The notes under the pieces were generated by a model that saw nothing but the letters and a program-made list of their open reading frames with translations, was not told where the DNA came from and searched no databases. Position numbers and translations under genes: made by a program. Below are positions 9,844-23,000 of a stretch of DNA of 64,000 bases, in pieces. The stretch's first letter is position 1; each line of letters begins with the position of its first letter. The stretch is from Mansonella perstans (lineage: Eukaryota; Nematoda; Chromadorea; Rhabditida; Onchocercidae), in NCBI GenBank assembly GCA_037074765.1, contig JBAMDO010000002.1, positions 62,001-126,000 on the forward strand, given 5' to 3'.

Positions 9844-12800
9844 ATGTTCTTTCTATTCTTATTCATTTCCTTAACATTCATCGCCAAGTGTACTTTTGGC
9901 CAAGCATCAAATCGCTTCCTTGAAAACTGTGATCAGGCACCAACACTTGCAATTCGCACAACATGTTTAAATGTAAGTTATCCCAATAACTTTGATTTTT
10001 TCAGTCATATATTTCAAAATTTAGGCTAAATTTCCGCTTTGAAATGATTCCTTAAAGATTTAAAAAAAAAATCTCTTCCACTAATTTTTTTCAGCTTCAA
10101 AGAGTTGCAAACAATTCAAAAAGAAATTTCGAGGAACAAGCCCAAGTCATAATTCATCCACCGGGTGTTCCAGAACATTTAAGACCTAGTAAAGTAAAGC
10201 CAGATTCGAGAGGACAAGTTGCAAGCAATCCATATGATTGCATGACACTTACCTGTCTCTGTCCTTTTTTCTGGGTAAATTTCATTCTTGTTAACTACTG
10301 CAATTTCTTTATCAATTTAAATTTTCCAGTTTTAAGTTGCCAATATTATCATTCCACTTATTTGTTGAATTTAAATGGAACTTTTAAATGAAATTTTCTT
10401 TCTAAAAGGGTAATATCGATCCACGAAATCAATGTATACTACGCAATAATCGAATTCTAACAATGGCATACCGTAAGGAATATCGGATGCTTACAGAAGA
10501 CGAGCGATTACGGTATCACAATGCTCTCAACATCTTGAAACGAAGCGGCGAATATGATCGGATTGGCAAGCAGCATCAATCAGTTCGTTGCATTTTTTCA
10601 TGAGATTGGACCTTTAGCTTAAGGTTCAATCTAAGGCCTGAGAAATATTGAAATAGAAGTAATCTTAGCGAGCAGGAAGAAATGATAGGTTTAAATTTTG
10701 ATTTTTTGATTTAGCAAAAAAATACCAAAAAATCAATCATCGTCTGCTAAAACAACAAGTAATGCTGATGAATTTCTAATTATTTTTCAAAATTTTACAT
10801 GGATAAAAATGTCAGTGGTGCGTTGTTTTTAAGGTTGGAACAAGTGGTGGCGCACATTCCGGACCCGCCTTTCTACCGTGGCATCGTGAATATCTTAAAA
10901 GGAATCTTACTGAACTAGCTTGGCTTTTACTAAAAATATTAATTGACACAAATTTTAATGCTGCACTTTTTTCTGAGAACAAAAATCTTTCTGAAAATTT
11001 TTTTGGGAACCGCTTAACGCTAGTTTCATTTAACAATAAAATAATAGAAAAATTTCGAAGATTAAGAAAATTTACTCAACTTTTTTAAATAATTAAGCTT
11101 TCAAACTTTATATTATCAAGAAATTTCATTTATTTTTAATCTTTGATACTGTATTAGTTATTGAATTTGTTAAATTCCATTTTCAGATTTGAGATTGCGC
11201 TTCGATTTATTGATCCGACGGTTTCCATACCGTATTGGGATTCCGTGCTGGATAGTTATCTGCCGAATCCAAGTGATTCCATTTTGTTCAGTCCGATTTT
11301 CACGGGTGAAACTGATTTCTTCGGTAATGTCATCAATGGCCCATTTGTAAATTGGAATACACTTGATGGAAGAAATACTATATTAAGGTTAATAATTAAA
11401 TTAATAAAGTAAGCGTATGAAAAAAATTAATTAATTAATTCCCAATAAAATATTTGCGTCGCTAATGTTCGTAAAATTAAAATTTTCAACAGTTAGATAT
11501 TTTAATTAAACAATCAAATTTAAGAAAGTTTTTTCTATTTTCAGAAATTTTGGCGCAGAAGGACAACTTTTTACCGAATGGAGTATCGGGCAAGTATTGC
11601 GAGAAAATAGAATCGAAAGAATCCTCTCGTATACTGCACCAATGCTAGGTTTACATTGCTTTATTTTTTCATTTTTTTTTGTTTAAAAATTTTCTTAAAT
11701 TTGTTTTTTAAATCTATTCTACAAAATTGACTTGATTTTTTTGTTTTTAATCTCAAATTTGTTGCATAAATTTAAAAAAGAAAAAACATCAGGTAAAATT
11801 TTAATCTAAAAAATGAAACGGTAAAACTCGATCTGTTCAGACAGTTTTTTTTGCGACGGTTTTCAATAATTTCCTTTTTCTCAATTTTTCATGATGTCCA
11901 TATCCGATCAATTATGGTGCATTGGAGTATTCACATTCTAATGTCCACCTTTGGGTTGGTGGTCACATGAAACCACCGGAACTATCAACCAGCGATCCGA
12001 TATTCTTCTCGCATCATGCATTTGTTGATTTCATTTGGGAATTATGGCGACAAAATATTCAACCAGTGTGGTCACGAGAATTGGTTCATTTTTATTTCCT
12101 ACGATAAAATATTTTATGATATTATGATGATAACAATTTAATCAAACTTCTAATTTCACAAAAAAATTTTTGTTATTTTGCTTGGGATTATCTAGTTATT
12201 TCATTTGATGTATGATTCTCTTATGATGATACTTGAGATAGTGATAATATATATTTCCTTTAATTTTTCAATGACAAGCATTTTTGGAGTCTAATAAAAT
12301 TTACAATTTCAAAACCTCACTTGTCCTTTTAGGATTATCCTCGAGATATTCCAGCATGTGCTAATCCACAACATTTTAGTTATGCACTAATGCGACCTTT
12401 TTTAACTCTTACTAATCGTGAAGGCAAGTTTTGCTTTCTTTTTTTTAGTGATAATACTTTTATTTTTGTTAAAATGAATTTTGAAAAATTTTATGACATT
12501 GTAAAAAATGCAAGCAGAAGTTTTGATGCAAAAAACTGAACGGGGCAAGTAAATCAAATAGCGCTTTACTGAAAAGACAGGGACACTTTATTCTTGCTAA
12601 AAAATAGCTCCATTCAAGTTTTAAGATGTAATTTCAAATTATCTTGACAAATAATTGATGAGAATGAAAGATGTGTTATTAAGCAATAAGATCGAATAAA
12701 AGAATGAATAAACCATGCAGGTAGCAGCAAAACATGCTTTAATTGGGCTAGAAAGTGCCTTGGGCGATTATCGCTTGACGAAAGAGAAAGTTTTGGATGA

Positions 12801-14172
12801 ATGTTTCAGAAAAAAGACAAGTGTCACTTTGTTCCCTTTGAATTGAAAGTTAATTAATAAAAAAGCAAAAAATAAGTGGTTAAAAAGATTTTGAAATGAA
12901 TGAAAATTTTGATGCAGCAAAAATGCTTCAATTTTTCGGTACAAATAAATCACTTTGCGTTTTGCATATTGTCCTGTAATAATAATAAACAAAAAAAACT
13001 CACAAAGCAACTTATATGAAAATATAAAAATTAGCAAATAATTTTAATACTTAAAATTGGAAATTTGTAGTTTTTAAAGATTTAAAAGTTTTAGTTTTTA
13101 TCTTTTCAAAATTTATTCGTTTGAAATTTCAGAAGTTTAGATCGAAATTTATTTATTCATTTTATTCGTGTAAAAAATGGCAAATAAAAGAGAAAAGAAA
13201 AATTTCAGGTTTGTCAAATTTGTATACGGAACAAATGTATCGATATGCACTACGTCCTGGTTGTTCCGCGGAAAAGCCAACATGCGGTACACCATATCTC
13301 TTTTGTGATACTCGTGGTTTTGCTCATTGTGTTGCAAAAATTAAATTAAATGGTATATGTGTTGGTTTCGAAGGTTTTGATGCTTGCTTCAATGGTGTCT
13401 GTCGAAGGGGACGATGTGCACCTGGTCGGACACCAAGGGTATCTAAATTTGTTGCAAAAAGAAAATAAAACTTGCCTATTTCTTTTATTTAATCGTTTGG
13501 TTTAAAAAAAAAACACTAAAAATTCGCGAACTTTTTTTTTGGAGAAATTATCACGCTATAAAATCTGTTCCAAAAAAATAGGGATTGCAAATACTTAACG
13601 AATTTTTTTTCTTTTTATGCAAATAAAGTTTTTTTCTTAAATAACATAAATATTTAGTGACAAAGATATTGACTTTTTTTTAGCCATCTGCACCACAAAC
13701 AGATTCTTCAAAAGTTCAACAGGCGCAAATTATACCGTCAAAAACTCAACAGCAGTTTATCGATTGTTTCAATCGACATCCATGTTGTGAAGCTTGGGCT
13801 AAGATTGGAGAATGCCACCAAAATTCCAACTATATGCGACAGTACTGTCAACCTGCATGTGATGTTTGCAATCCGATGTTTAATAGTAGCAATGGTAAGT
13901 AATAATGAGATTTCAATTAACATAGAGTGATTGTAAATAATTGTTTAATTCGTGTTTTTTCCATTTTTTTAAACTGCTTATTTGTTGAAAAAAAATAAAG
14001 TATTTCAGAATGTACTGATCGCCATATTGCCTGCAGGCAGTGGAGTATCACTGGTAAATGTATCGGTCAAGCGAGTCAATTTATGGAGGAAAATTGTCGC
14101 CAGTCATGTCAATTTTGTAATATTCCCAAAAATGCTTCCTGTTCAATTCGAAAATCGGTTAGCATTTTTTAA
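9844..14172 (+). CDS. Tyrosinase with two ShKT domains, copy A (possibly splice-defective)
   Basis: Type-3 copper oxidase that oxidises phenols to quinones. Exons: 9844-9972, 10095-10274, 10409-10582, 10834-10901, 11187-11387, 11545-11648, 11893-12083, 12333-12423, 13209-13438, 13684-13894, 14009-14172; 580 aa if all join. Residues 1-19 form a signal peptide. CuA ligands are the His in KQHQ (159) and those in [12 protein letters not shown] (169, 178). CuB ligands are in HSNVH (300, 304) and HHAFVD (327, with His326 before it). A Cys-rich region follows (381-456), then ShKT domains at about 484-518 and 528-563. The protein probably acts in the secretory pathway or matrix, perhaps in cuticle or eggshell cross-linking (inference). 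Borders and phases match copy B. Odd points: the exon 4 donor is GA, the exon 7 acceptor reads AT with a TGA in frame just upstream, and the exon 8 donor is GC. The coding frame is otherwise intact, so this is either a very young pseudogene, unusual splicing, or two sequence errors. Confidence 0.88.
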
Positions 14173-17100
14173 AAAAAAGAGAAGAGGATGATTAGTTTAA
14201 TTTCTAACTAAATATCATAATTTATAAATCGAAAATTCCAGTTTATGCAAAAATTATGCAACATTAAATTTTTGTAGTAATTATTGTAATTTCATAATAA
14301 TTTCTGCAATTTTTCTCGAATTGTTTTTCCATTTGCCTAAAATATGATAGAATAAATAAACGATGCTAATATTAATATAATAATAATACTAATAATAATG
14401 ATAACATATTTTAGAATGGAAAGGTATGATAATAACGATGAAGGTAATTATAGCATTCATAAGACAAATTTAAAATTTTAATAATTTTTTCATATTTAAC
14501 TTTCTTCACTTTATAATTCGTGTTAATTATTTCTAAATGGCATATGCAAACTAATGCATTTGCAAATCAAACTTTCTGACTCATATTTCAGTGCTTAATT
14601 AATCAATTCAGTGATACGTTTTACAGCCAGTTCACTGATCGAAATAATTTTCATTTCTTTAACAGTGAAGAAAGCTATGCTCTGTGAAAGTTTATATGAA
14701 AACAAATTTTTTCTAAATAAAAGTTGAGTCGAAAGGAATTTTAATTTTTTCTTGCAGAAATGCAGTAATTTGAAACTGCATATATTTTCAATGGGAAATT
14801 TTCATAAAACTTAAAAATTGGTTAAAAATTTGTACTAGAATGAAATTTTATTCACTCATTAGCAAAAAAAAAATCCGCTTTTGTCATCCATTTGATTATC
14901 AATTACGAACTACTATTTGTGCTTAAAATTGTTGCATGATTTTGGCTGTTTATGTTTCAATTTCGTTTTTAAAGTTTATGCTGGATTTGTTTTGAATTTC
15001 ATCATTAGATTTGGAATCAATTATTCATGTTAGTAATTGAATACTTGCTAGGTAACTGTCACTACTTATTACCTATTGAATTTATTCATCAAATTTGAAA
15101 CTAATTCGACATATCTATCTAGGCATCTATTTATGAGCAAAAGAAATTTGTGATATTTTATTCGAATTTATTTTATTTAAGTGTTATTGTTAAGGCCATA
15201 CTGTTTAGGTAACAATTTTTTTCTTTTCTGATCTTATCATTGATTTTTCACTGTTCACTTATCGTCTTCTCATTGAATTCTGAAAATTTTACGTATCTTA
15301 CTATCACTGAACTGCTATTGCTTCTTTTTTGGTTAAAGAAAAAATTTATTGCTGTTTTTGAGTAAGTAACTTTATTGAATTTTTCTTATTTGTATAAATC
15401 GTAAAATAAAATTTTAAGTGAAATTTGAATACTGGAATCAATAATCAATATTGCTGCAAAGGTTTGTTTGAGGTGTCCAGCTGATTGCCATTTTATTTAC
15501 CGCTAAATTTAATGAAAAAATCCTTTATTTTAAAATTTTTTATTTATAGTACTCATTTGTACGCGTTTTTTCTGTTTCCTTCTAGAGGAATAAAAAAGAA
15601 TTTAATTTACAATTTTTACTTCGATTTTTTTGCATCAAACAAACAAGTGACTGAACTTAAGGAAAAAAAGTTTCAATTTTAAAAGGTACAATTAAGCAGC
15701 TTGTATCGCAGGGATGAATATTACAGGTAGCGATTAATTCATAAAATTATTTCGGCGTGCTTGAAAAGCTGCTAATTATTTTAGAAAAAGCTAGCAACTT
15801 CTGGCACTGATTATTTTGCTAAACAATAAAAAACCTCCAATCAATTTTAAATAGAGGAATAAATCTGGAAGCGTCATAATATCTGAAAATAAAGGTTATA
15901 TTTATTATGCGTCTTAATACTTGAAAATGTAGTAAGATTAGCAGAAATTACAGCGATTAATTGATTATTTCAGAAATTTTTTGAAAGCATGAAAATATTT
16001 GTGAAAAAAACTAATAAATGAATTATCCCGACTTTCAGAATCCTCGAATTTTTCGCAGTTTACCAAATTTATCAGTCCATTACCAGAAGCACGGTTGAAT
16101 TTTTGAGTTGGAAAATGTGCGAATGTCTTGATAAATTAAAAAATTTACTTCATTAAATCCAAAATCAAATCTCTATGATTTTTTTCAATGTTGAAGCATA
16201 TTTTGTGCGAAATACATTGAATTGCCAATTGGTATCACTGAGCGCAAAAATTAAATGTGAAGGCAGTTAAAAAAAATTTCTAGTTTTAATAAAGAAGAAA
16301 CCTTTTACATAGTGCAATATATCTCGATTTTTTAGAATTAGTTCATTTTTAAAAATGACACAGTTTCTCAATTAATTAATTCTACTTCTGGCAATTAAAA
16401 ATTGTTGAAAGATGAAAACAAAAAGGGAAAGTTTTTTTCTGCAATGAAATTGAAGTGCAAGAAGTAAATGAAATGAAAACGTACGACAAGTAGAATGAAA
16501 GAGGGAACGAAAGGAAAGCGAAAAGTTGAAATAGTTGCTCATGATTGATGATTTTAACGTCTTAACATTTTAAGAAATAAATTTTTTTTTGATTCGTATA
16601 AACAGGTTTGTTTTATAGTTCCATTATAAGAGCTTTTTTCTTTTTTATTGATGGAAAATTGTTGCGCAACCGTTGCAGATAATTAATGTCCTTAAAATTA
16701 TCTCTTTAAAATTAATTGAAACTGAAAATTTTTCGATAAACCTTAAGCTTTACATAACTGTTGATAGATTGCAATATTATTTTAATGAATTTGTCGCTGA
16801 GAGAATAAAATGTATAATCATTGTTGATATTAAATATGTGTGATAAGGAATTACATTATCAGCAGGTGACATCATTTATGACAATTGTGTCAGTAATCAT
16901 TGATTAAAAGTAATTAGCCAATTAACGGTGCTAATTAGAAATAAAATAGTGTGGTGGAGAAGAAAATATTTTCAATTTTTCTTTGAAAATAGGAATGAAA
17001 AAAATTAAACGCTTAAATTAAATGAATAAATTCTTTTCCAGTTTCTTTTTGCTTTCTTCCATAAAAAAATTTTTTTCTCTTTCATTTCTTGAAATAACAA

Positions 17101-20025
17101 AAACAAGTATTTAACTTATTAAAAAAAAATTATCATGCAAAGTTCAATTTCAAAAATTACTTAGAGGGCGGAGTTAAAAATTCAATTCTGGAAGCATTCT
17201 ATATAAAAGAAGGCTTTCTAATTGATATGCTGATTCATATTCTTTTTTATTCGAAATAAAATTTGCTTATTCCATAATTGAAATTCTAAATCAAATTCAA
17301 GAATACACTTGGGAAAAATTTCTTTCCATTATTAAATTTTGATTTTGTATACTTTCTAAAATTAATTCATTTTATTTCTTGAAACGAACTAATTAATTGA
17401 ACCAGTTAAACTACACTGATTTAAATATGTGATACTATCATTGTATTTGACACTCATCAATTTTTTCTCCTTTTTTCTTCGCTCACTTAAATTAGGTCAT
17501 TTAGAAGATTAATTCGCTATAATTTTTCGTTCTCAATTATGCTACCTTTTCAAAGCAATTTTTTTGATGTTAGCGCTAAAATTCACTGCCGAAAAAAATT
17601 CATCCATTTTTTAAGTGTTTTATTTAACTGTAATTAATAAATATTATAAGTTCACAACATAAATTATATTGTCCATTTTTTGCTATTATATTTTTCAACT
17701 AAATTTCTTAAATTTTTACGATTTGCTGTCACAAACATTTTTATCGCTGCATTCAATAGATCACTATTAATTAATTATCAACATGTAAGATTCCTTTTAC
17801 ATTAATATCAGTAATCAATGGTAGGATTTGATAACAATCTTCTTCCAATTTTATTAATCACTTAGTTGCATAATAGCAATTTCATTCTTTCACTGCATTT
17901 TTCTCTCAGGAACCAAACATATTTTATATCTTCTTTTATGTTTCTTTTTATTTATAATTAATATTCATGGAATTATTTGCTTAATTTCTTTACTGCATTC
18001 ATTACTTGTCTGTTGACATTTTTATTACTCATATTCTTCAGTGTGCTTTCTGTCGCAACCGATCACTTTGAAGTTCAGCGCTTCATCTTGCTCAACTCGT
18101 CATTCCCATTGATACAACGGTATCAACAATTTTAAGCCGGTTTTTTCGTAAGAAATCAAATTTGTTAGCACTACTTGGCTGCTATGATTCATAAAGTTTT
18201 TGATTCATTGAATTCTTAATTCCGGTTTATAACTGAAATAACTTTGGCCACCAGCTAGACAGCATATTCTATATCCGATTAGATGTGAGTTATTACTTTA
18301 GTATTATAGCAGCTAATTCAGAAAATAAATACTTCATGCGTTAATACCTTGTTTACTACTTACTAGAATCTGCTTGTTTACCACTGCTAAAATTATTTAT
18401 CATGCAGTGGTGCTTAATTTTCCTACAATTATGCAATAAAATTTTAACATTTTTGTATTTTTTGAGCCAATGTTTTATTCCATATTGGATTCTATTGAGA
18501 TTTCTAAAAAAAAAAAAAAAAGAAATTTTTTAGGAAATAAAATATCCAGAATTTACACTCCGTTAACAATTTTTTCAAAATTTCATTTCTTGTAATCTTT
18601 AACAGAAGTATTTTTTTTTGCAATATTTATTGCACAATGAAAAACCGAGAATAAAATTCTTAGGGGTAAGACGCTGTTCAGAAATTTTCGTTCTTAAATA
18701 ATTGTGAAGAGATTCCCAGAAAACCTGTAATTTCATTCATTGGAAATCAATTAGGTACTTTATGCTGAGGGAAATTTGTTTACTAACAGATTCGATAACT
18801 GCATAAAAGCAAAACAAAATTAACTTCTACAAAGTTCGATAAAAGAGGTTTTAAAAAATTTTTTCAATTGCAAACAGCAATTTATGTTGCAAGTAGCGAT
18901 GTGTACGCTACGTCAAAGGTTGAAGCTGCTAAACGCATATATTTCTAACGTTATGCTAACCGGAAAAAATGTTTTAGAAGTAAGCTTTGCCATAACAAGG
19001 AGCATTCTGTCATTTATAACAGAAAAATTTACCTTTAGAATAATTATAAATGTGAATGAAATTTTAGATAGCGGACGAATTTTTCTTAGAATGTAAAATA
19101 ATTTCAAATTTAGAGCCTTTTTTTGTTTCGAAATTAAAATAATAATTACAGCACGAAAATGCACTCTTCAAAACATATGCATTTAAAATAGAAAGGCAAT
19201 AAAAAGCAAAATAAACATGCTTTACTGATGTATCAGCACAAAGTAGAAAGTTGCTAAAATGTTTTAAAAGGAATGTTCAGCTAAAAGTTCTCTTCGCGAA
19301 GTTTTCTATTAGGCAAGAAAAAGTATTAGGAATGAAAGTAACCGGCTTGAATAAAATTAAAGATTGAATAAAACTAAAAAGTTCAACAACTTGTACATTC
19401 CACTTTTAATTTCAAAGCAAACACGGACTCAAGCTGCAAATTTTTAAAATTGGTTTATGATTTTCATTTCATTTCTGTTTCTTCATTACTGAAATTAATT
19501 TTTGACCATTTCATATTGTTTATTTTGCGTTTGATTTTTAAAATAACTGGTTTCTTTGCAAAATTATTTATGCATATTGCAAAGATGAAAACTTGCAAAA
19601 ATCCTGCACTCATTTAAAATTTTGAGATCAAAATTTCGTTACTACTAAAGTTTGCATTCATTTTTTATGTTTCATTTGGTGAGTTTTGATAGCAAATGAA
19701 AATTTCAGAATTAATTCTTTTTATTCTTTTTAAAACCTTTTAGCTAAAAAACTCTCTAAAAATTATTTCTCTAAAAATTTCTTTTTCTTTTATAACCGAA
19801 ATTATCATACAAAGTTCTCCAGTTTTCTGATTTTGCATGCGTTTTTTCGTGCATTTTAAAATATTTCGGGAGTTTTAACAAATTTTTATGTGAAAATGAA
19901 ATGCAATTTTTATTTATCGAACAAGTTTAATAACAATTAACATCCTACAAGCAGACATAGACACATGTAGACAGATACACATTTACGGATACATTTATGG
20001 ATGCACTTATATAAAAAGGATTTTT
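14173..20025. other. Spacer between the tyrosinase paralogues
   Basis: About 5.8 kb with no supported gene. A small exon-like stretch (18042-18119) is discussed under findings. A1-type homopolymers and AT-rich words dominate. No duplicated non-coding sequence shared with the flank of copy A was recognised by eye. Confidence 0.55.
14351..14356 (+). terminator. Candidate polyadenylation signal of tyrosinase A
   Basis: AATAAA about 180 bp after the tyrosinase A stop codon. Confidence 0.35.
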
Positions 20026-20034
20026 TTCTTTCAG
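20026..20034 (+). promoter_or_regulatory. Probable spliced-leader acceptor of tyrosinase B
   Basis: TTCTTTCAG followed after five bases by the ATG at 20040. It favours this start over the in-frame upstream codon at 20001, because the short form begins directly with a hydrophobic signal peptide. Confidence 0.55.
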
Positions 20035-20039
20035 GACAA

Positions 20040-23000
20040 ATGAAATTATTTTACTGTATTAAAATATTTTTATTAACTGTAACATTTGGTCAGAAGTCTC
20101 CATTTATGGAAAATTGTGATGAAGCGCCAACACCGGAAGCGAGACACGTGTGCATTACAGTAAGTAAAATTTTTAAAAACTGGTCATTAACTCTCTTCTT
20201 CTTTTTTAATTTTTTAAAGTTTATTTTCATTTCTTTGAATTTATTTGTTTTGCAAACTAATTTGAAGTAAGAATAGATTTTTTCCAAACATATGTGATAA
20301 TTTTTATCAAAATTTTTGAATTTGTTCATTTTTTGATAAATGGAAAGCAAAAATTAATGATGAGACCTATTTCAGTTACAACAAATAGCGCGTAATTCAA
20401 GGCGTCAGACAGCGATGACAAGTCAAAGTCCTCCGCCAACACCACCTGAATTTCTTCAACCAGCACCTTTGAATGTATATGCAAGAGGTCAAGTAGCTAG
20501 CCATCCATACGACTGTATGACCCTCACCTGCTTATGTCCATTCTTTCGGGCTAGTCAATTAAATGATTTATTACTTTTTTAATTTCATTACTTAGAAGTT
20601 ATTATCTGTTAAAACTCGCTTCATTTACTGATATATTTTTGTTTTAAACTTTTTTATTCACATTCTTAAAATTTTTAATCATTTGCGATGATCTGTATAA
20701 CCTTACTTATATCCAGATTTAACTTTAATGTATATTTCGTCAAATTGAATTAATTAATAAGAAAATGTGATGAAACAAAAGTTTTTTCTTTAGGGCTCAA
20801 TAGGACCTCAAAACCAATGTATATTACCGGATGGTCAGCTCCTGAATATGGCATACCGTAAGGAATATCGAATGCTTACTGAGGATGAACGTTTGAGGTT
20901 TTTTAATGCAATAACAATGCTAAAACGAAGCGGTGAATATGATCGTATGAGCTTGGAACATCAAATGGTCAATTTTACACATTCAAAATTTTTTTTAAAT
21001 TCAAGTTTTGGTGTGACTAAAAATATAATAAAATTTTTAAATGCTTTAAATTTGACCATATTATTTTTTGATCCAGCCAAATTACCTATTTTGATTGTTA
21101 TTGATCATAATATGATTTAAAGGTTCAATTTTTATACTTGAATAACAATACGGATTTCAGTAATTAGATCCAGATGAATAAATAGTCAATCCTGATATTG
21201 CAGGTAGGTCAAAGTAGCGGTGCACATGCAGGACCCGGTTTTTTGCCATGGCACCGTGAATTTTTAAAGCGGTATAATTTTGATCAAAATTTTGTTTTCA
21301 GCATTATCAAAACAGAACGGAAGAACGGAATTATTCTTCGACATTGAATTTTGAATTTCAGATTTGAAATTGCGCTCCGTCTAATTGATCCAAAAGTGTC
21401 ACTACCATATTGGGATGCTGTTATAGATCATTATTTGCCGGATCCGAGGGATTCCATTTTCTTTAGTCCATATTTTATTGGTGAAACGGATGAGTTTGGT
21501 AACGTAGTTACCGGACCGTTTGCTTATTGGAGCACTATCGATGGTAGAACAGCTATTGTTCGGTATAAACAGCTAACATTTTGTCAGCTGACACTTTTAA
21601 ATTTAATTTCAATTGATCGCCTTTTTTTTAAAAAATTTCAATAACAATGGAATGTTTTTGAACGTCGGATCGTCAGTATAATTTAAAAAAATTAAAGTTG
21701 AAACTGAAAAATTTCATTTTTTTGCGAAAAAATTGATGCAATTCGTTCAATTTAAAAATTAAACAATATATTTCAATCAAATATATCGATCAATTCCATA
21801 AATTTTTCAGAGACCTTGGTCAGAAAGGAAAATTATTCACTGAATATGACATCATGGCGATCATGTCACAAGTGTCAGTTGAACAAATTATGGCTTATAC
21901 AGCACCACTGAATGGTATGTATGTAGTTTCCACCCAAAAACTATACAATATTTTAATTTTTCTCAATTAATTAATGTTACACAATGCAACGATGATGAAT
22001 AATAGTAGAATCTGAAATTTAAACAATTTCGTTTTTATTTCTATTTTAAATCTTAAAAATTTAAAATTATTTTATAAGAGATATTCGCAAAATTTCGAAA
22101 CTTTTCTGAACCAAAAAGTTGGCCTTTTTCCAATTCGCTTCGATTAATCGGTATCGACCATGCTGAAATAATTTTTTTGATGCAATATATTAGAACAAAC
22201 AGTTCAACAAATATGGGATTATAATATTATTGAATCTTTAATTGAACGGCTAAAAAATTTAAGTTTTTTAGCAAAAGACTTTTAACTGAAAAATCAGCTT
22301 ACAAGTATTCTGTTGGTTATATCTTTTTCCTTAATTTCGCATCACTGAAATGAAATTTATAGAAGATTAAATTATTTCGTCTGTTCTTTTAATATTAAAT
22401 TTGTTAAATAACGAAATCTCAAACATAAAAATCAAATATTAAATTAAATTTTGTCTGATTCGTTTTCATTGCTCTTTTCAGGTTGTCCATATCCACCAGC
22501 ATTTTCGGCCATTGAATATACGCATTCATTTGTCCATCTTTGGATTGGTGGACATATGGAGCCACCAGAACAGTCCTCGAATGATCCAGTCTTTTATGGC
22601 CTTCATTCGTTCGTTGATTTAATCTGGGAAATATGGCGACAACGACAACAGTCACACTGGGCACGAGAAAATGTATTTGCTCTGTTTCATAATAATATCC
22701 AAATAATCTTTTAAGAAAGAAATCAAAACATGGAAACGGAACAAAATTGAATTCCATTACCAGAATAATACAAAGATTTGAAATCGGATAGAATACAATT
22801 GCAAATGCAATACACCAAAAAAAATACTTAAAATTTTAAAAATATTTTCTTTGTATTTAATTAAATTTTTACTTTTAGTTGAAAATTATCAAAATTTTAA
22901 GCAATATTCGCAAGATATTGAACAATGCGCTGATGCACAACACTTCAGCTATGCCAATATGCGACCGTTCAATTTAATGAATCGTGACGGTATGTTCGAC

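Noticed and set aside
10601..10650. Imperfect hairpin (GATTGGACCTT..AAGGTTCAATC) in tyrosinase A intron 3
   Set aside because: Short with a mismatch, not present in copy B, and no sign of a small RNA gene.
18042..18150. Minus-strand terminal-exon reading (KVIGCDRKHTEEYE) over the same island
   Set aside because: Preceded by a stop with no acceptor in frame; weaker than the plus-strand reading, itself doubtful.
22419..22757. 112-codon minus-strand frame over tyrosinase B exon 7
   Set aside because: It is the antisense of the CuB exon, whose plus-strand reading is clearly coding.
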